Below, in pieces: positions 18,108 to 26,795 of a DNA stretch of 64,000 nucleotides. The stretch is taken from NCBI RefSeq assembly GCF_001577365.1, contig NZ_CP014513.1, positions 3,286,001 to 3,350,000 of the forward strand. The letters run 5' to 3'. The translations under genes and the position numbers were made by a program. Under the pieces are notes generated by a model. That model did not search any database. It saw only the letters and a program-made list of their open reading frames with translations, and was not told the origin of the DNA. Every line of letters starts with the position of its first letter. Within the stretch, counting starts at the first letter, position 1. Source of the stretch: Frondihabitans sp. PAMC 28766. GTDB lineage: Bacteria > Actinomycetota > Actinomycetes > Actinomycetales > Microbacteriaceae.

Positions 18108-18602
18108 ATGAGCCTCGACACCGCATCGCTCGGCAACATCCCTCTCACCACCCTGCGCGGTGAACACACCACCTTCGGCGCCTTCAGCGACAAGGTGGTG
18201 CTCGTCGTCAACGTCGCCTCGCGCTGCGGCCTCGCGCCCCAGTACGAGAAGCTCGAAGCCCTGCAGAAGAAGTACGGCGATCGCGGCTTCACCGTCGTCG
18301 GCTTCCCCAGCAACCAGTTCTTACAGGAGCTCTCGACGGCCGACAAGATCGAGGAGTACTGCTCGGCGACCTGGGGCGTGACCTTCCCGATGATGGAGAA
18401 GGTCAAGGTCAACGGTTCGTCGGCGCACCCGCTCTACAAAGAGCTCAAGCAGACGCCGGACGCCAACGGCAAGGCCGGCCGTGTCACCTGGAACTTCGAG
18501 AAGTTCGTCGTGCTGCCCGGCGGCGACGTGCACCGCTTCCGCCCGAAGACCGAGCCCGACGCTCCCGAGATCGTCGCCCTGATCGAGTCGGCCCTCCAGT
18601 AG
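18108..18602 (+). CDS. glutathione peroxidase-family thiol peroxidase
   Basis: This 164-residue enzyme reduces peroxides, in actinobacteria most likely with thioredoxin or mycothiol systems and not glutathione. The peroxidatic residue is Cys, not selenocysteine, in NVASRCGLAPQY (residue about 40). The conserved FPSNQF and WNFEKF motifs supply the Gln/Asn and Trp of the active site. TACAGT at 18096-18101 lies 6 nt before the ATG, so the mRNA is probably leaderless. A large nested palindrome follows the gene. Confidence 0.92.
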   Translation: MSLDTASLGNIPLTTLRGEHTTFGAFSDKVVLVVNVASRCGLAPQYEKLEALQKKYGDRGFTVVGFPSNQFLQELSTADKIEEYCSATWGVTFPMMEKVKVNGSSAHPLYKELKQTPDANGKAGRVTWNFEKFVVLPGGDVHRFRPKTEPDAPEIVALIESALQ

Positions 18603-18632
18603 CCTCGCCCGTCCTCCCCCGCGGCCCCCTCC

Positions 18633-18706
18633 CCGTTTTACCTATCGGTAGGCGTTTGCCGCACAGATATTTCTGTGCGGCAGCGGCTTACCTATAGGTA
18701 AAACGG
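18633..18706. terminator. nested palindrome between convergent gpx and nadE
   Basis: An outer 13-bp perfect repeat, CCGTTTTACCTAT (18633-18645) with ATAGGTAAAACGG (18694-18706), encloses an 11-bp perfect hairpin, TGCCGCACAGA / TCTGTGCGGCA (18657-18667 and 18672-18682, loop TATT). The right part also contains the 14-bp palindrome TTACCTATAGGTAA (18688-18701). It is placed 30 nt from each stop codon, as expected for a bidirectional terminator. The A/T-rich outer arm would give U-runs for both strands. Confidence 0.75.
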
Positions 18707-18735
18707 AGGCGGGGGCGGGCTGACGGCGGCGAGGC

Positions 18736-19557
18736 TCAGCGCCACCACGAGTCGGCGGGCGAGACCGGGAGGCTGCGCTTGTGCTGGGTGGCGGCGTAGC
18801 GCGCCTCGAGCGCCTCGGCCACCGTGTCGTCGACGTCGTGCCCTTCCAGGTAGTCGTCGATCTGCGAGTACGACAGGCCGAGGTTGTCTTCGTCGGTCTG
18901 GCCGGGGTTGTCGTCGAGCAGGTCGGCCGTCGGCGCCTTGAGGTAGAGGCGCTCGGGTGCGCCGAGGTGCTCGAGCAGGGCTCGGCCCTGGCGCTTCGAG
19001 AGGCCCGAGAGCGGCAGGATGTCAGCGCCGCCGTCGCCGAACTTCGTGAAGAACCCGGTGATCGCCTCGGCCGCGTGGTCGGTGCCGACCACGAGCAGGC
19101 CGTTCTGGCCGCCGACCGCGTACTGCGCGATCATCCTCGACCGTGCCTTGACGTTGCCCTTGTTGAAGTCGGTGATCGGGCCACCGGTCGCCCGCACGTA
19201 CTCGTCGGCGAAGCCGTCGACGGCCTGCTTGATGTCGAAGGTGAGCGAGTGCTTCGGGGCGATGAACTCGAGCGCCAGGATCGCGTCCTCCTCGTCGGCC
19301 TGGACCGCGTGCGGCAGGCGCATGGCCACGAAGTCGATGTCCACGCCGTCTGCTGCGAGCCGTTCGACGGCGAGCTGGCAGAGGCGCCCGGCGAGCGACG
19401 AGTCCTGGCCGCCCGAGATGCCCAGCACGAGCCCCTTGGCGCCCGTCTCCCGCAGATAGTCGGCGAGGAAGGACACCCGCGTCTCGACCTCGGCGCTCGC
19501 GTCGATGGTGGGGCGGACGGCTAGCTCTTCGATGATTCGTGCCTGTGCTGGTCTCAT
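18736..19557 (-). CDS. nadE: NH3-dependent NAD+ synthetase
   Basis: This 273-residue enzyme amidates nicotinic acid adenine dinucleotide with ATP and ammonia, the final step of NAD synthesis. The PP-loop [13 protein letters not shown] is at residues 44-56. [33 protein letters not shown] and the C-terminal DSWWR are conserved. There is no nitrilase-type glutaminase domain, so it uses free ammonia. TAGCGT at 19564-19569 lies 6 nt before the ATG. Confidence 0.96.
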   Translation of the reverse strand: MRPAQARIIEELAVRPTIDASAEVETRVSFLADYLRETGAKGLVLGISGGQDSSLAGRLCQLAVERLAADGVDIDFVAMRLPHAVQADEEDAILALEFIAPKHSLTFDIKQAVDGFADEYVRATGGPITDFNKGNVKARSRMIAQYAVGGQNGLLVVGTDHAAEAITGFFTKFGDGGADILPLSGLSKRQGRALLEHLGAPERLYLKAPTADLLDDNPGQTDEDNLGLSYSQIDDYLEGHDVDDTVAEALEARYAATQHKRSLPVSPADSWWR

Positions 19558-19605
19558 CCCGTCACGCTATCGCCCGCCGCCGGTGACGGCGCTGCCGGAC
19601 ACGAC

Positions 19606-19623
19606 TATCTCGACATCGAGATA
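19606..19623. promoter_or_regulatory. perfect operator-like palindrome over MFS promoter
   Basis: TATCTCGACATCGAGATA consists of 8-bp arms around CA. It ends 11 nt before the ATG of the MFS gene and overlaps the -10-like TAAACT (19622-19627), so a bound dimer would block transcription. Its form resembles sites of MarR-family repressors that control exporters; that assignment is inference. No regulator gene is adjacent. Confidence 0.6.
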
Positions 19624-19634
19624 AACTGACCGTG

Positions 19635-20840
19635 ATGACCACCCCGGACGACGACTTCTCGCTGCGGAAGATAGCTCTCGGCGCATTCGGCCCTTCGGTG
19701 CTCTACGGCTTCTCGCAAGGCGCCCTCCTGCCGATCATCGCCATCAGCGCCATCGACCGCGGGGCGAACGAGGCCACCGCATCGCTCATCGTCGCCGCTC
19801 TCGGCCTCGGCTCGCTCGTCACCAACATCCCCTCGGGCATCATCTGCACCCGGTTCGGCGAGCGACGCGCCATGATCGGGGCGTCGGCCCTGAGCGCCCT
19901 GGGCCTCACCCTGTGCATCCTGCCGTTCGGGCTGATCGTGTTCACCCTCGGCATCCTGCTCGTCGGGGCCGCCAGCTCGGTGTTCATCCTGGCGCGCCAG
20001 TCGTACCTGACAACGGCCGTGCCCCACCACATGCGTGCCCGCGCCCTGTCGACGCTCGGCGGGTCGCAACGCATCGGCGTCTTCATCGGGCCGTTCGTCG
20101 GCGCTGCCGCCATCGGCCTGGGCGGGCTGGACGCCGCCTACGCCGTGTCGCTCGTCACGATCATCGGCGCGGGGCTCATCGCGTACATCGTGCCCGACCT
20201 CGTCGAAGACCGACAGGTCGTCGCGGGGGCGCCGAAGGCCACCACGATCGGGATGATCAAGACGTACTGGCGGGTGTTCGTCACGCTCGGCATCGGGATC
20301 CTGCTGTTGTCGTCGATCCGCTCGACCCGGCAGGTCGTGATCCCGCTCTGGGCGCACCACATCGGGCTGAACCCGACCGACTCGTCGATCATCTACGGCA
20401 TCGCGGGCATCATCGACGCCTCCGTCTTCTACCCGGCCGGCTATGTGATGGACCGCTTCGGACGCAAGTGGATCGCGCTGCCCTGCGTGCTCGTGATGGG
20501 CGTCGCGTTCCTGCTGATGCCACTGACCCACGGCGCCCTGACGCTCACCCTCGTGAGCGTGATGATGGGGCTCGGCAACGGCATCGGGTCCGGCATCGTG
20601 CAGACCCTCGGCTCCGATCTGTCGCCTGCGGTCGGCCGGCCCACCTTCCTCGGCCTGTGGCGCGAACTGTCGGACGGCGGCTCGTTCGTCGGGCCGGCGA
20701 TCCTCTCTCTCGTCACCGGCATCGCCACGCTCGCCGCCGGCGTCGTCGTCTCGGGGCTCGTCGGCTTCGCCGCGGCCGGCGCACTGGCGAAGTGGATCCC
20801 GAAGCACAACCGACGCGACGAGACCGTCAGTCGGCAGTAG
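19635..20840 (+). CDS. MFS transporter, 12-helix drug or metabolite exporter type
   Basis: This 401-residue major facilitator protein has 12 predicted helices. The first-half loop 2-3 is SGIICTRFGERRAMIG and the second-half copy is VMDRFGRKWIAL, both forms of motif A. The substrate is unknown. I chose ATG 19635; a GTG lies directly before it at 19632. The nearby palindromic operator suggests induced export. The gene overlaps the convergent TMEM175-type gene by 14 nt at their ends. Confidence 0.87.
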   Translation: MTTPDDDFSLRKIALGAFGPSVLYGFSQGALLPIIAISAIDRGANEATASLIVAALGLGSLVTNIPSGIICTRFGERRAMIGASALSALGLTLCILPFGLIVFTLGILLVGAASSVFILARQSYLTTAVPHHMRARALSTLGGSQRIGVFIGPFVGAAAIGLGGLDAAYAVSLVTIIGAGLIAYIVPDLVEDRQVVAGAPKATTIGMIKTYWRVFVTLGIGILLLSSIRSTRQVVIPLWAHHIGLNPTDSSIIYGIAGIIDASVFYPAGYVMDRFGRKWIALPCVLVMGVAFLLMPLTHGALTLTLVSVMMGLGNGIGSGIVQTLGSDLSPAVGRPTFLGLWRELSDGGSFVGPAILSLVTGIATLAAGVVVSGLVGFAAAGALAKWIPKHNRRDETVSRQ

Positions 20841-21453
20841 GACTGTCTCCGCCGTCGCGACGACGCAGGACGTGGGTCAGCGGACCGACGAGGAACAGCA
20901 CGAAAAGCGCGTACAGGTTGATCGTCGGGAAGAGCACTGCGATGACGAGAGCCAGCGCCAGCAGGATCACGAACGCGATCGCGGGTGCGAGCGACAGGTC
21001 TTTCACCTCGTCGGCGTCCGACAGAGTCGAATCGTGGATCAGGATCCAGTCCATGGCAGCGGCCGCGCCCGTGATCACGATCATCGTGCCGATGTAGAGC
21101 GCCGAGATCGACGGCTGGCCGTCCGAGCCCGACAGCACATTGGCCGCGAAGGGCAAGAACACGATGCCCGCCAGCCAGACGAAGTTGGCGAACACCAGTG
21201 CGCGGCTGTAGCTGTGAACGTATTCGAACAGCCCGTGGTGAACGAGCCAGAACCTCCCGATCACCGCGAAGCTGACGACGAAGCTGATCAGCAGCCCGCG
21301 ATTGTCATACAAGACCGTGCCGAGGGTCTCGTGCCTGGCCTCGCCGGCGACATCGACCAGCGGCAGGATCAGCAGGGTGATTGCGATCGCGACAGTCGCG
21401 TCCGAGAAGTTGACGAGCCGATCGAGGCCGCGCTCGGTCCGGATCCGTGCCAC
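20827..21453 (-). CDS. TMEM175-family membrane protein (putative K+ channel)
   Basis: This 208-residue protein has about six membrane helices. The hallmark RLVNFSDATVAIAITLLIL at residues 12-30 is the FSD motif of TM1 in TMEM175/DUF1211 proteins, which form potassium-permeable channels as tetramers in bacteria. The start is GTG at 21453, just after the methyltransferase stop (2 nt spacing), so it is likely co-translated with that gene. Confidence 0.85.
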   Translation of the reverse strand: MARIRTERGLDRLVNFSDATVAIAITLLILPLVDVAGEARHETLGTVLYDNRGLLISFVVSFAVIGRFWLVHHGLFEYVHSYSRALVFANFVWLAGIVFLPFAANVLSGSDGQPSISALYIGTMIVITGAAAAMDWILIHDSTLSDADEVKDLSLAPAIAFVILLALALVIAVLFPTINLYALFVLFLVGPLTHVLRRRDGGDSPTAD

Positions 21454-21455
21454 GC

Positions 21456-22265
21456 TCAGTCCGTCCGAGCCAGGCGCGCGGGCTTGTGCCCGACCGCGAA
21501 GATGCGCCGGAAGGGGTACACGGTGCCGAACCGTCCGGGCGGATAGGCCTCCCGCAGGCGACGCGCGTAGTCCGCTTCGAAGTCGGCCGCGTCAGCCGGC
21601 GCGAGCGCTGCCAGCAGGGGCCGGAGTGCCGTGCCGCGAACCCACTCGAGCACGGGATCCTGCCCCTGCAGCACGTGCTCGTACGTGGTCTCCCACGCGT
21701 TCGCCTCGAAGCCGGCCTCGAGCATCGTCTCTAGGTAGCCGGACGCGGGCACGACGGTCTCTTCGGGGCGGATGACAGGCGCGAGGGCCGAGATCCAGCG
21801 CTCCTCCCCCGCAAGTCGCCGCAGGATGCGGTGCGACTCGTTCGTCGCCGACCCCGGCACCTGCATCGCGAACCAGCCGTCGGCCGGAAGCGCTGCGAGC
21901 CACCCGGGCAGCAGATCGCGGTGCGTCGGCACCCACTGCAGGGCCGCGTTGCTGACGATCACGTCGTCCTCGGCTCCGGGGGTCCACTGCGCGATGTCGC
22001 CTCGCTCGAAACGGAGGTTCGGGGGCAGGTCGGTCTGAGCGCGCGCCGCGTCGATCATGTCGGGCGAGGAGTCGAGGCCGACCACCTCGGCATCCGGCCA
22101 GCGCTCGGCCAGGCTGCGCGTCAGCGACCCAGGCCCGCACCCCAGGTCGACGACCCGTCGCGGCCCGGCGCCGGTCTGCGAGCCGCGGACGCGAGCGGTC
22201 AGGTCGAAGAACGGGGTCGAGCGGTTCTCGGTGAAGAGGTCGTACTGAGTGGGGCTCCAGCGCAT
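21456..22265 (-). CDS. tam: trans-aconitate 2-methyltransferase-like SAM methyltransferase
   Basis: This 269-residue class I methyltransferase has motif I VVDLGCGPGSLTRSLAERWP near residue 38 and the acidic GLDSSPDMI after it. The N-terminal WSPTQYDLFTENRSTPFFDL resembles Tam enzymes, which detoxify trans-aconitate by methyl esterification. The ATG at 22265 gives the usual Tam length; a GTG at 22286 overlapping the previous stop (GTGA) is also possible and would add seven residues. It lies between the YbjQ and TMEM175 genes in a three-gene unit. Confidence 0.82.
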   Translation of the reverse strand: MRWSPTQYDLFTENRSTPFFDLTARVRGSQTGAGPRRVVDLGCGPGSLTRSLAERWPDAEVVGLDSSPDMIDAARAQTDLPPNLRFERGDIAQWTPGAEDDVIVSNAALQWVPTHRDLLPGWLAALPADGWFAMQVPGSATNESHRILRRLAGEERWISALAPVIRPEETVVPASGYLETMLEAGFEANAWETTYEHVLQGQDPVLEWVRGTALRPLLAALAPADAADFEADYARRLREAYPPGRFGTVYPFRRIFAVGHKPARLARTD

Positions 22266-22282
22266 GGGTCTCGTGGGCACGG

Positions 22283-22609
22283 TCACGCCGCCGGCAGCGG
22301 CTCGACGACGACAGCGGTGCCGTACGCGCACATCTCGGTGTAGTTGCCGATCGCGTTCGCGTCGAAGCGCATCGCCAGGATGGCGTTCGCACCGCGCGCC
22401 TGGGCCTCCCCCGCCATGCGGTTCATCACCTCGATGCGGCTGTCGTGCATGGTCCGGGTGTATTCCGGGAGCTCGCCGCCGCCTATCGCACGGAAGCCTG
22501 CGGCGATCCCCGAGCCGAAGTTGAGGGCGCGCACGGTGAGGCCCATGACCTCGCCGAGCACGTTCGTGACCCGGTGGCCCGGCAGGTCGTTGGTGGTGAC
22601 GATGATCAT
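22283..22609 (-). CDS. YbjQ/UPF0145-family protein
   Basis: This 108-residue cytoplasmic protein matches the YbjQ family: it opens with IIVTTNDLPGHRV, has the GEVMGLTVRA and RAIGGGELPEYT blocks, and ends with the ANAILAMRFD and CAYGTAVVV strands. Members form pentameric beta-rich assemblies of unknown role. It is the first gene of the unit with the methyltransferase and the TMEM175-type channel, linked by a GTGA overlap if the longer methyltransferase start is used. Confidence 0.9.
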   Translation of the reverse strand: MIIVTTNDLPGHRVTNVLGEVMGLTVRALNFGSGIAAGFRAIGGGELPEYTRTMHDSRIEVMNRMAGEAQARGANAILAMRFDANAIGNYTEMCAYGTAVVVEPLPAA

Positions 22610-22671
22610 GCAGCAATCGTGGCACGCCGGGCGAAACCCGCACTCGCAAAAATCCTGCGGTTCGTGTAATC

Positions 22672-22701
22672 TTGCGTTGTTGCAAAATTGCGGAGGCGCA
22701 A
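22672..22701. promoter_or_regulatory. tandem TTGC/GCAA operator-like palindromes
   Basis: TTGCGTTGTTGCAA (22672-22685) and TTGCGGAGGCGCAA (22688-22701) are two 14-bp inverted repeats with the same outer half-sites, centres 16 bp apart. They lie in the 184-bp region between the YbjQ gene and the divergent drug exporter, 93-122 bp upstream of the exporter start. This layout is common for TetR-type repressors of exporters, though no regulator gene is next to it. Confidence 0.5.
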
Positions 22702-22793
22702 CGAGGCTGCCTCGGCCCTCGGGCCGCGCCTCGCGACTGCATCCACTGGCCCCCAGCACCACAGCCGACCTCGAATCTCCTCGAAGGACCCCT

Positions 22794-24791
22794 ATGTCGA
22801 ATGCCTCCGCTCCCGCCCGGGAGCAACGCGGCGCAGCAACCGCCGCGACCGATCGCAAGCCCATCATGTCGCACAAGCAGATCTTGCTTGTCATCTACGG
22901 CCTCATGGCCGGTATGTTCCTCTCCGCCCTCGACCAGACGGTCGTCGGCACCGCGATCCGCACCATCGGCGACGACCTGCACGGTCTGAACCAGCAGGCA
23001 TGGGTCACCACGGCCTACTTGATCGCCTCGACGATCACGACACCCATCTACGGCAAGCTCTCCGACCTCTTCGGCCGTCGCCCGCTGTACATCTTCGGCA
23101 TCAGCGTCTTCATCCTCGGCTCGCTGCTCTCGTCGTTCTCGACCTCGATGATCATGCTCGCCGCGTTCCGCGGCTTCCAGGGCATCGGCGCCGGCGCGCT
23201 CATGTCGCTGCCGCTCGCCATCATGGGCGACATCCTGGCACCTCGCGAGCGGGCGAAGTACCAGGGCTACTTCTTGGCGGTCTTCGGCATCTCGTCGGTC
23301 ATCGGCCCCCTGATCGGCGGCCTGTTCGCCGGTGCGAGCCAGGTGCTGTTCATCTCCGGGTGGCGCTGGGTCTTCCTCATCAACGTGCCGATCGGCATCG
23401 CGGCGCTTCTCATGGTCATCGCCTTCCTCCACCTGCCGAAGTTCGGCGCGAAGCGCAAGCCGCGCATCGACTGGTTCGGCGCCACGGCCGTGATCGTGAC
23501 TCTGCTCCCACTTCTGCTCGTCGCAGAACAGGGTGGCACCTGGGGCTGGACCTCGGCGTCGGCCATCGCCTGCTATGTGATCGGCGTCGTCGGCCTCATC
23601 GGCTTCCTGGTCGTCGAGACCCTGATGAAGGACGACGCCATCATCCCGCTGAAGCTCTTCCGCTCGAAGGTCTTCTCGATGGCGACCCTGCTCGGCTTCC
23701 TCGTCGGCTTCGCGATGTTCGGCGCGCTCCTCACGATCCCGCTCTACCTGCAGATCGTCACCGGCCTCTCGCCGACTGCGTCCGGCTTCGCCACGCTGCC
23801 GATGATCGGCGGTCTGATGATCGCCTCGATCGCCTCCGGCCAGATCGTGTCACGCACCGGCCGGTACCGGATCTTCCCCGTGATCGGCACCGCGTTCACC
23901 GCAGCGGGCTTCTTGGTCCTGACCTTCATGACGATCGACAAGCCGCTCTGGTTCCTCATGATCGGCATGTTCCTCATCGGCCTCGGCCTCGGCCAGCTGA
24001 TGCAGACCATCACCCTGGCCAGCCAGAACTCGGTCGCCCCGCGCGACATGGGCGTGGCCACCGCATCGTCGACCTTCTTCCGCCAGATCGGAGGAACGCT
24101 CGGCACGGCGGTCCTGCTCTCGGTGCTGTTCTCGCTGCTGCCCGGCAACATCTCGACGGCGACCGCGAACAAGGCCGATCTGACGAGCGCCCTCGACGCG
24201 GCCCTCAACCCGACCGTCGCGACGGCGTCCAACAACCAGGGCGTCATGAAGCAGATCTGGAACCCGATCGTCACCCCGATCGAGAAGAACGTCCAGGCCG
24301 GCCTCGACAAGGCGACTGCGCAGGTCACCTCGTCGGTGCCCGCCGCCGAGCAGCCCGCCGCCCTCCAGGCGGCTGCGACGAAGGCCAACGCCAGCGTCGT
24401 GAACGGCAAACTCGAGGTCGACTACAAGAACGCCTCGCAGCGCTCAGCGGTGGTCAAGGAGGTCGCACCTCAGATCATCAACCAGATCGGCAAGGGCTCC
24501 TCGTCCTCCAGCGCCTCGGCGACGACGAGCGACACCAGTGACACGTCCTTCCTGAAGGGTGCTGACACTCGCCTGACGAAGCCGTTCCTCACCGGGTTCA
24601 ACGCCTCGGCCGTCACGATCTACTGGGTCGGCCTCGGCGTCATCCTGCTGGCCTTCGTGCTCAGCTGGTTCTTCAAGGTGCCGCCGCTGCGCAAGTCGTC
24701 GGCTCTGCAGGAGCAGGCCGACAACGACAGCAATGGCGAGTCGGAAGAAGACATGGAGCTCGCCGCAGCTCGTGCCGGCGTGGACGTCTGA
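22794..24791 (+). CDS. DHA2-type MFS multidrug exporter, 14 helices
   Basis: This 665-residue proton-driven exporter has the DHA2 motif LDQTVVGTAIRTI in TM1, motif A (GKLSDLFGRRPLYIFG), and RWVFLINVPIGI after TM6. It is longer than usual because of an insertion of about 150 residues between TM13 and TM14. The insertion is rich in Ala, Ser and Thr, contains a Ser/Thr run before the last helix, and should face outside. The ATG at 22794 follows GAAGGA. Substrates are unknown. Tandem operators stand upstream and a strong hairpin follows. Confidence 0.9.
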   Translation: MSNASAPAREQRGAATAATDRKPIMSHKQILLVIYGLMAGMFLSALDQTVVGTAIRTIGDDLHGLNQQAWVTTAYLIASTITTPIYGKLSDLFGRRPLYIFGISVFILGSLLSSFSTSMIMLAAFRGFQGIGAGALMSLPLAIMGDILAPRERAKYQGYFLAVFGISSVIGPLIGGLFAGASQVLFISGWRWVFLINVPIGIAALLMVIAFLHLPKFGAKRKPRIDWFGATAVIVTLLPLLLVAEQGGTWGWTSASAIACYVIGVVGLIGFLVVETLMKDDAIIPLKLFRSKVFSMATLLGFLVGFAMFGALLTIPLYLQIVTGLSPTASGFATLPMIGGLMIASIASGQIVSRTGRYRIFPVIGTAFTAAGFLVLTFMTIDKPLWFLMIGMFLIGLGLGQLMQTITLASQNSVAPRDMGVATASSTFFRQIGGTLGTAVLLSVLFSLLPGNISTATANKADLTSALDAALNPTVATASNNQGVMKQIWNPIVTPIEKNVQAGLDKATAQVTSSVPAAEQPAALQAAATKANASVVNGKLEVDYKNASQRSAVVKEVAPQIINQIGKGSSSSSASATTSDTSDTSFLKGADTRLTKPFLTGFNASAVTIYWVGLGVILLAFVLSWFFKVPPLRKSSALQEQADNDSNGESEEDMELAAARAGVDV

Positions 24792-24802
24792 CCCGTCCGC
24801 GA

Positions 24803-24850
24803 GACGACGAAGGCCCCGTTGCACCTCGGTGCGGCGGGGCCTTCGTCGTC
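24803..24850. terminator. 16-bp perfect hairpin between exporter and beta-lactamase gene
   Basis: GACGACGAAGGCCCCG (24803-24818) pairs perfectly with CGGGGCCTTCGTCGTC (24835-24850). The 16-nt loop itself contains a small hairpin, GCAC-CTCG-GTGC. It lies 12 nt from both convergent stop codons and fits a bidirectional terminator. Confidence 0.85.
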
Positions 24851-24862
24851 CGGGGCGACGCC

Positions 24863-25810
24863 TCAGTCGCCCAGCCCCGCGACGACCGCCTTCGTGGCGT
24901 CGGCCAGCAGCGCGTCGTCGGACGAGGCGCCACTCGTGTGCCGGTCGCTCAGGATCGAGACGACGACAGTGTCGCCGTCGGGTAGCCAGGCCACGCCCAC
25001 GTCGTTGCGCGTGCCCCAGCCGCCGTTGCCCGTCTTGTCGCCGACCGTCCAATCGGCCGGTACCCCCGCCCGGATGTAGGGCCCACCCGTGGTGTTGCCG
25101 CGCATCAGGGCGGCCAGTCGCTCTCGGCGTGCGGGCGTCAGGGCGGCGCCGAGCACGAATGCCCGGAGGTCGGTGCCGATGGCCGCCGCTGTCGTGGTGT
25201 CGCGCGGGTCCCCGGGTGTCGCGGTATTGACGTCGGGCTCGGTGCGATCGACGTTCGTGGTGGTGTCGCCCAGCCCGCGCAGAGCCGACTGCAGGCCCTG
25301 CGGGCCGCCGAGCTGCTCGAGCATCAGGTTCGCCGCTGTGTTGTCGCTGTATTGAAGGGCGGCGGCGATGATGTCGCCGAGGCTCATGCCGGTGGAGAGG
25401 TGCTGCTCGGTGATCGGCGAGTAGTCGACCAGGTCGGCAGCCGTGTAGTGAATCGTCTGCGACAGCTGCGCGCCGGTGTCGCGACGCAGCAGCACGCCCG
25501 CCGCGAGAGCCTTGTAGGTCGAGGCGAAGGCGAAGCGCCTGTCAGCGTCGAAGTCGACGGTGCGGCCCGTGCGCGTGTCGACGGCGTGCACACCGAGGTC
25601 GGCGCCGTACCTCGACTCGAGCGCGCGGAAGGCCGCTGCGGTGCGCGCGGCGCCCGCCGTCGAGGGCGTGGAGCTCGATGAGGCGGCCCGAGAGGCGCCC
25701 GCAGTCGAGGTCGCTCCGGCGTGGTCGGCGGTGGATGCACACCCGCCGATGAAGTTCGCGACGAGGAGGGCCGTGCCGGCGCCCGCGATGATCCGTTGGG
25801 AAGGTTTCAT
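24863..25810 (-). CDS. class A beta-lactamase, lipoprotein
   Basis: This 315-residue protein has all class A motifs: the Ser-x-x-Lys FASTYKAL, the SDN loop YSDNTAANL, the omega-loop Glu in DRTEPDVNTATPGDPRDTT, and KTG in VGDKTGNGG. The N-terminus is a lipoprotein signal peptide with lipobox FIGGC at about residue 25, followed by a Ser/Thr/Ala-rich linker, so it is anchored outside the membrane. I chose ATG 25810 over 25837 because it gives a normal signal peptide. It follows the second serine hydrolase and the LysR gene on the same strand. Confidence 0.92.
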   Translation of the reverse strand: MKPSQRIIAGAGTALLVANFIGGCASTADHAGATSTAGASRAASSSSTPSTAGAARTAAAFRALESRYGADLGVHAVDTRTGRTVDFDADRRFAFASTYKALAAGVLLRRDTGAQLSQTIHYTAADLVDYSPITEQHLSTGMSLGDIIAAALQYSDNTAANLMLEQLGGPQGLQSALRGLGDTTTNVDRTEPDVNTATPGDPRDTTTAAAIGTDLRAFVLGAALTPARRERLAALMRGNTTGGPYIRAGVPADWTVGDKTGNGGWGTRNDVGVAWLPDGDTVVVSILSDRHTSGASSDDALLADATKAVVAGLGD

Positions 25811-25889
25811 GCCCTCAGAGTCGCCGCTCCGACTCATGCGATCAAAGCCAGGATCGCGCCGACCGATGCTGTTTCGGCATGACCCTGCG

Positions 25890-26795
25890 TCATCGCGCGC
25901 GGAGTCGGTCCCGCATCGAACGGGCCACCGAGGCCATCAGGGCCTCAGCTGCCGGCTGCGACGCCGCCGCGACACCGGAGCGCGTCAGGGCGGCCACGGC
26001 GTATCGCGCACCGTCTCGGTGCTCGACCACGCCCACCTCATGCCGCAGGTTGAGCAGCGTGCCCGTCTTCGAGGCCCACGTCGACGCATCCGAGGCGAAA
26101 TCGGGCGCGAGGCGCCAGCGGACGACATTGCTCGCCATCAGCTCGCGCACCCGGGCGGCCACCGGCTCGGCGATTGCCGTCGGCATCCACAGGGCCTGCA
26201 CCAGGTCGATGAGAGCGCGAGCCGAGCCGCTGTTGGCGACCGACACGTCGAGCTGCGGCAGCCGATGCCCGTTCGGTGACGAGTCGGCACCGATCGCCAG
26301 ATCGTAGGCGAGCGCCGCGTCGTCGGCGTCGAGCCGCTCGAGGGGCGTCTCGACGAACGCGTGCGCCGTATGACGCACCGCGATGCCGGCGACGCCGATA
26401 CGGGCGAGCTCGGCCGCGACCATGTCCGGAGGGGTCAGCTCGAACAGCACGTCCGAGGCGGAGCCGTCGCTCACCGCGACCGTGAGATAAACGAGATCGT
26501 CGAGAGCGACGCGAGCGGGGTGGCGAAAGCGACTGATGCCCATCGGGCCGGGTGTCGTGATCCTGCCGGGGTCGACGTCATAGAGAGCCGCGCCGTCGAG
26601 CTCACCCCGCGCGATCCGGCCCACGGTCGCGATCGCGAGCGGCAGCTTCACCAGGGACGCGATGGGCACGGTCTCGTCGGCGTCGATGCCGAGCTCCTCT
26701 CCCGTGTCGAGATCCCGCACCAGGAACGATCCGCTGAGACCGCCGGCCTCGAGCTGGTCGCGCAGTCGTCGCGCGAAGGCGTCGTCGGTCAGCAC
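25890..26795 (-). CDS. class A beta-lactamase-like serine hydrolase, cytoplasmic
   Basis: This 301-residue protein has the beta-lactamase/transpeptidase fold motifs: Ser-x-x-Lys in PIASLVKLPLA (residues about 46-56), an SDG-type second motif (VSDGSASDVL), and KTG in SKTGTLLNLRHEVG. It lacks a signal peptide and the omega-loop Glu pattern of true class A enzymes, so a different hydrolase or esterase role is possible. The ATG at 26795 overlaps the end of the LysR gene by 7 nt, so the two are co-expressed. Confidence 0.8.
   Translation of the reverse strand: MLTDDAFARRLRDQLEAGGLSGSFLVRDLDTGEELGIDADETVPIASLVKLPLAIATVGRIARGELDGAALYDVDPGRITTPGPMGISRFRHPARVALDDLVYLTVAVSDGSASDVLFELTPPDMVAAELARIGVAGIAVRHTAHAFVETPLERLDADDAALAYDLAIGADSSPNGHRLPQLDVSVANSGSARALIDLVQALWMPTAIAEPVAARVRELMASNVVRWRLAPDFASDASTWASKTGTLLNLRHEVGVVEHRDGARYAVAALTRSGVAAASQPAAEALMASVARSMRDRLRAR

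Noticed and set aside
18108..18602. Selenocysteine-containing glutathione peroxidase
   Set aside because: The active-site codon is TGC (Cys) in ASRCGLAPQY, and there is no in-frame TGA.
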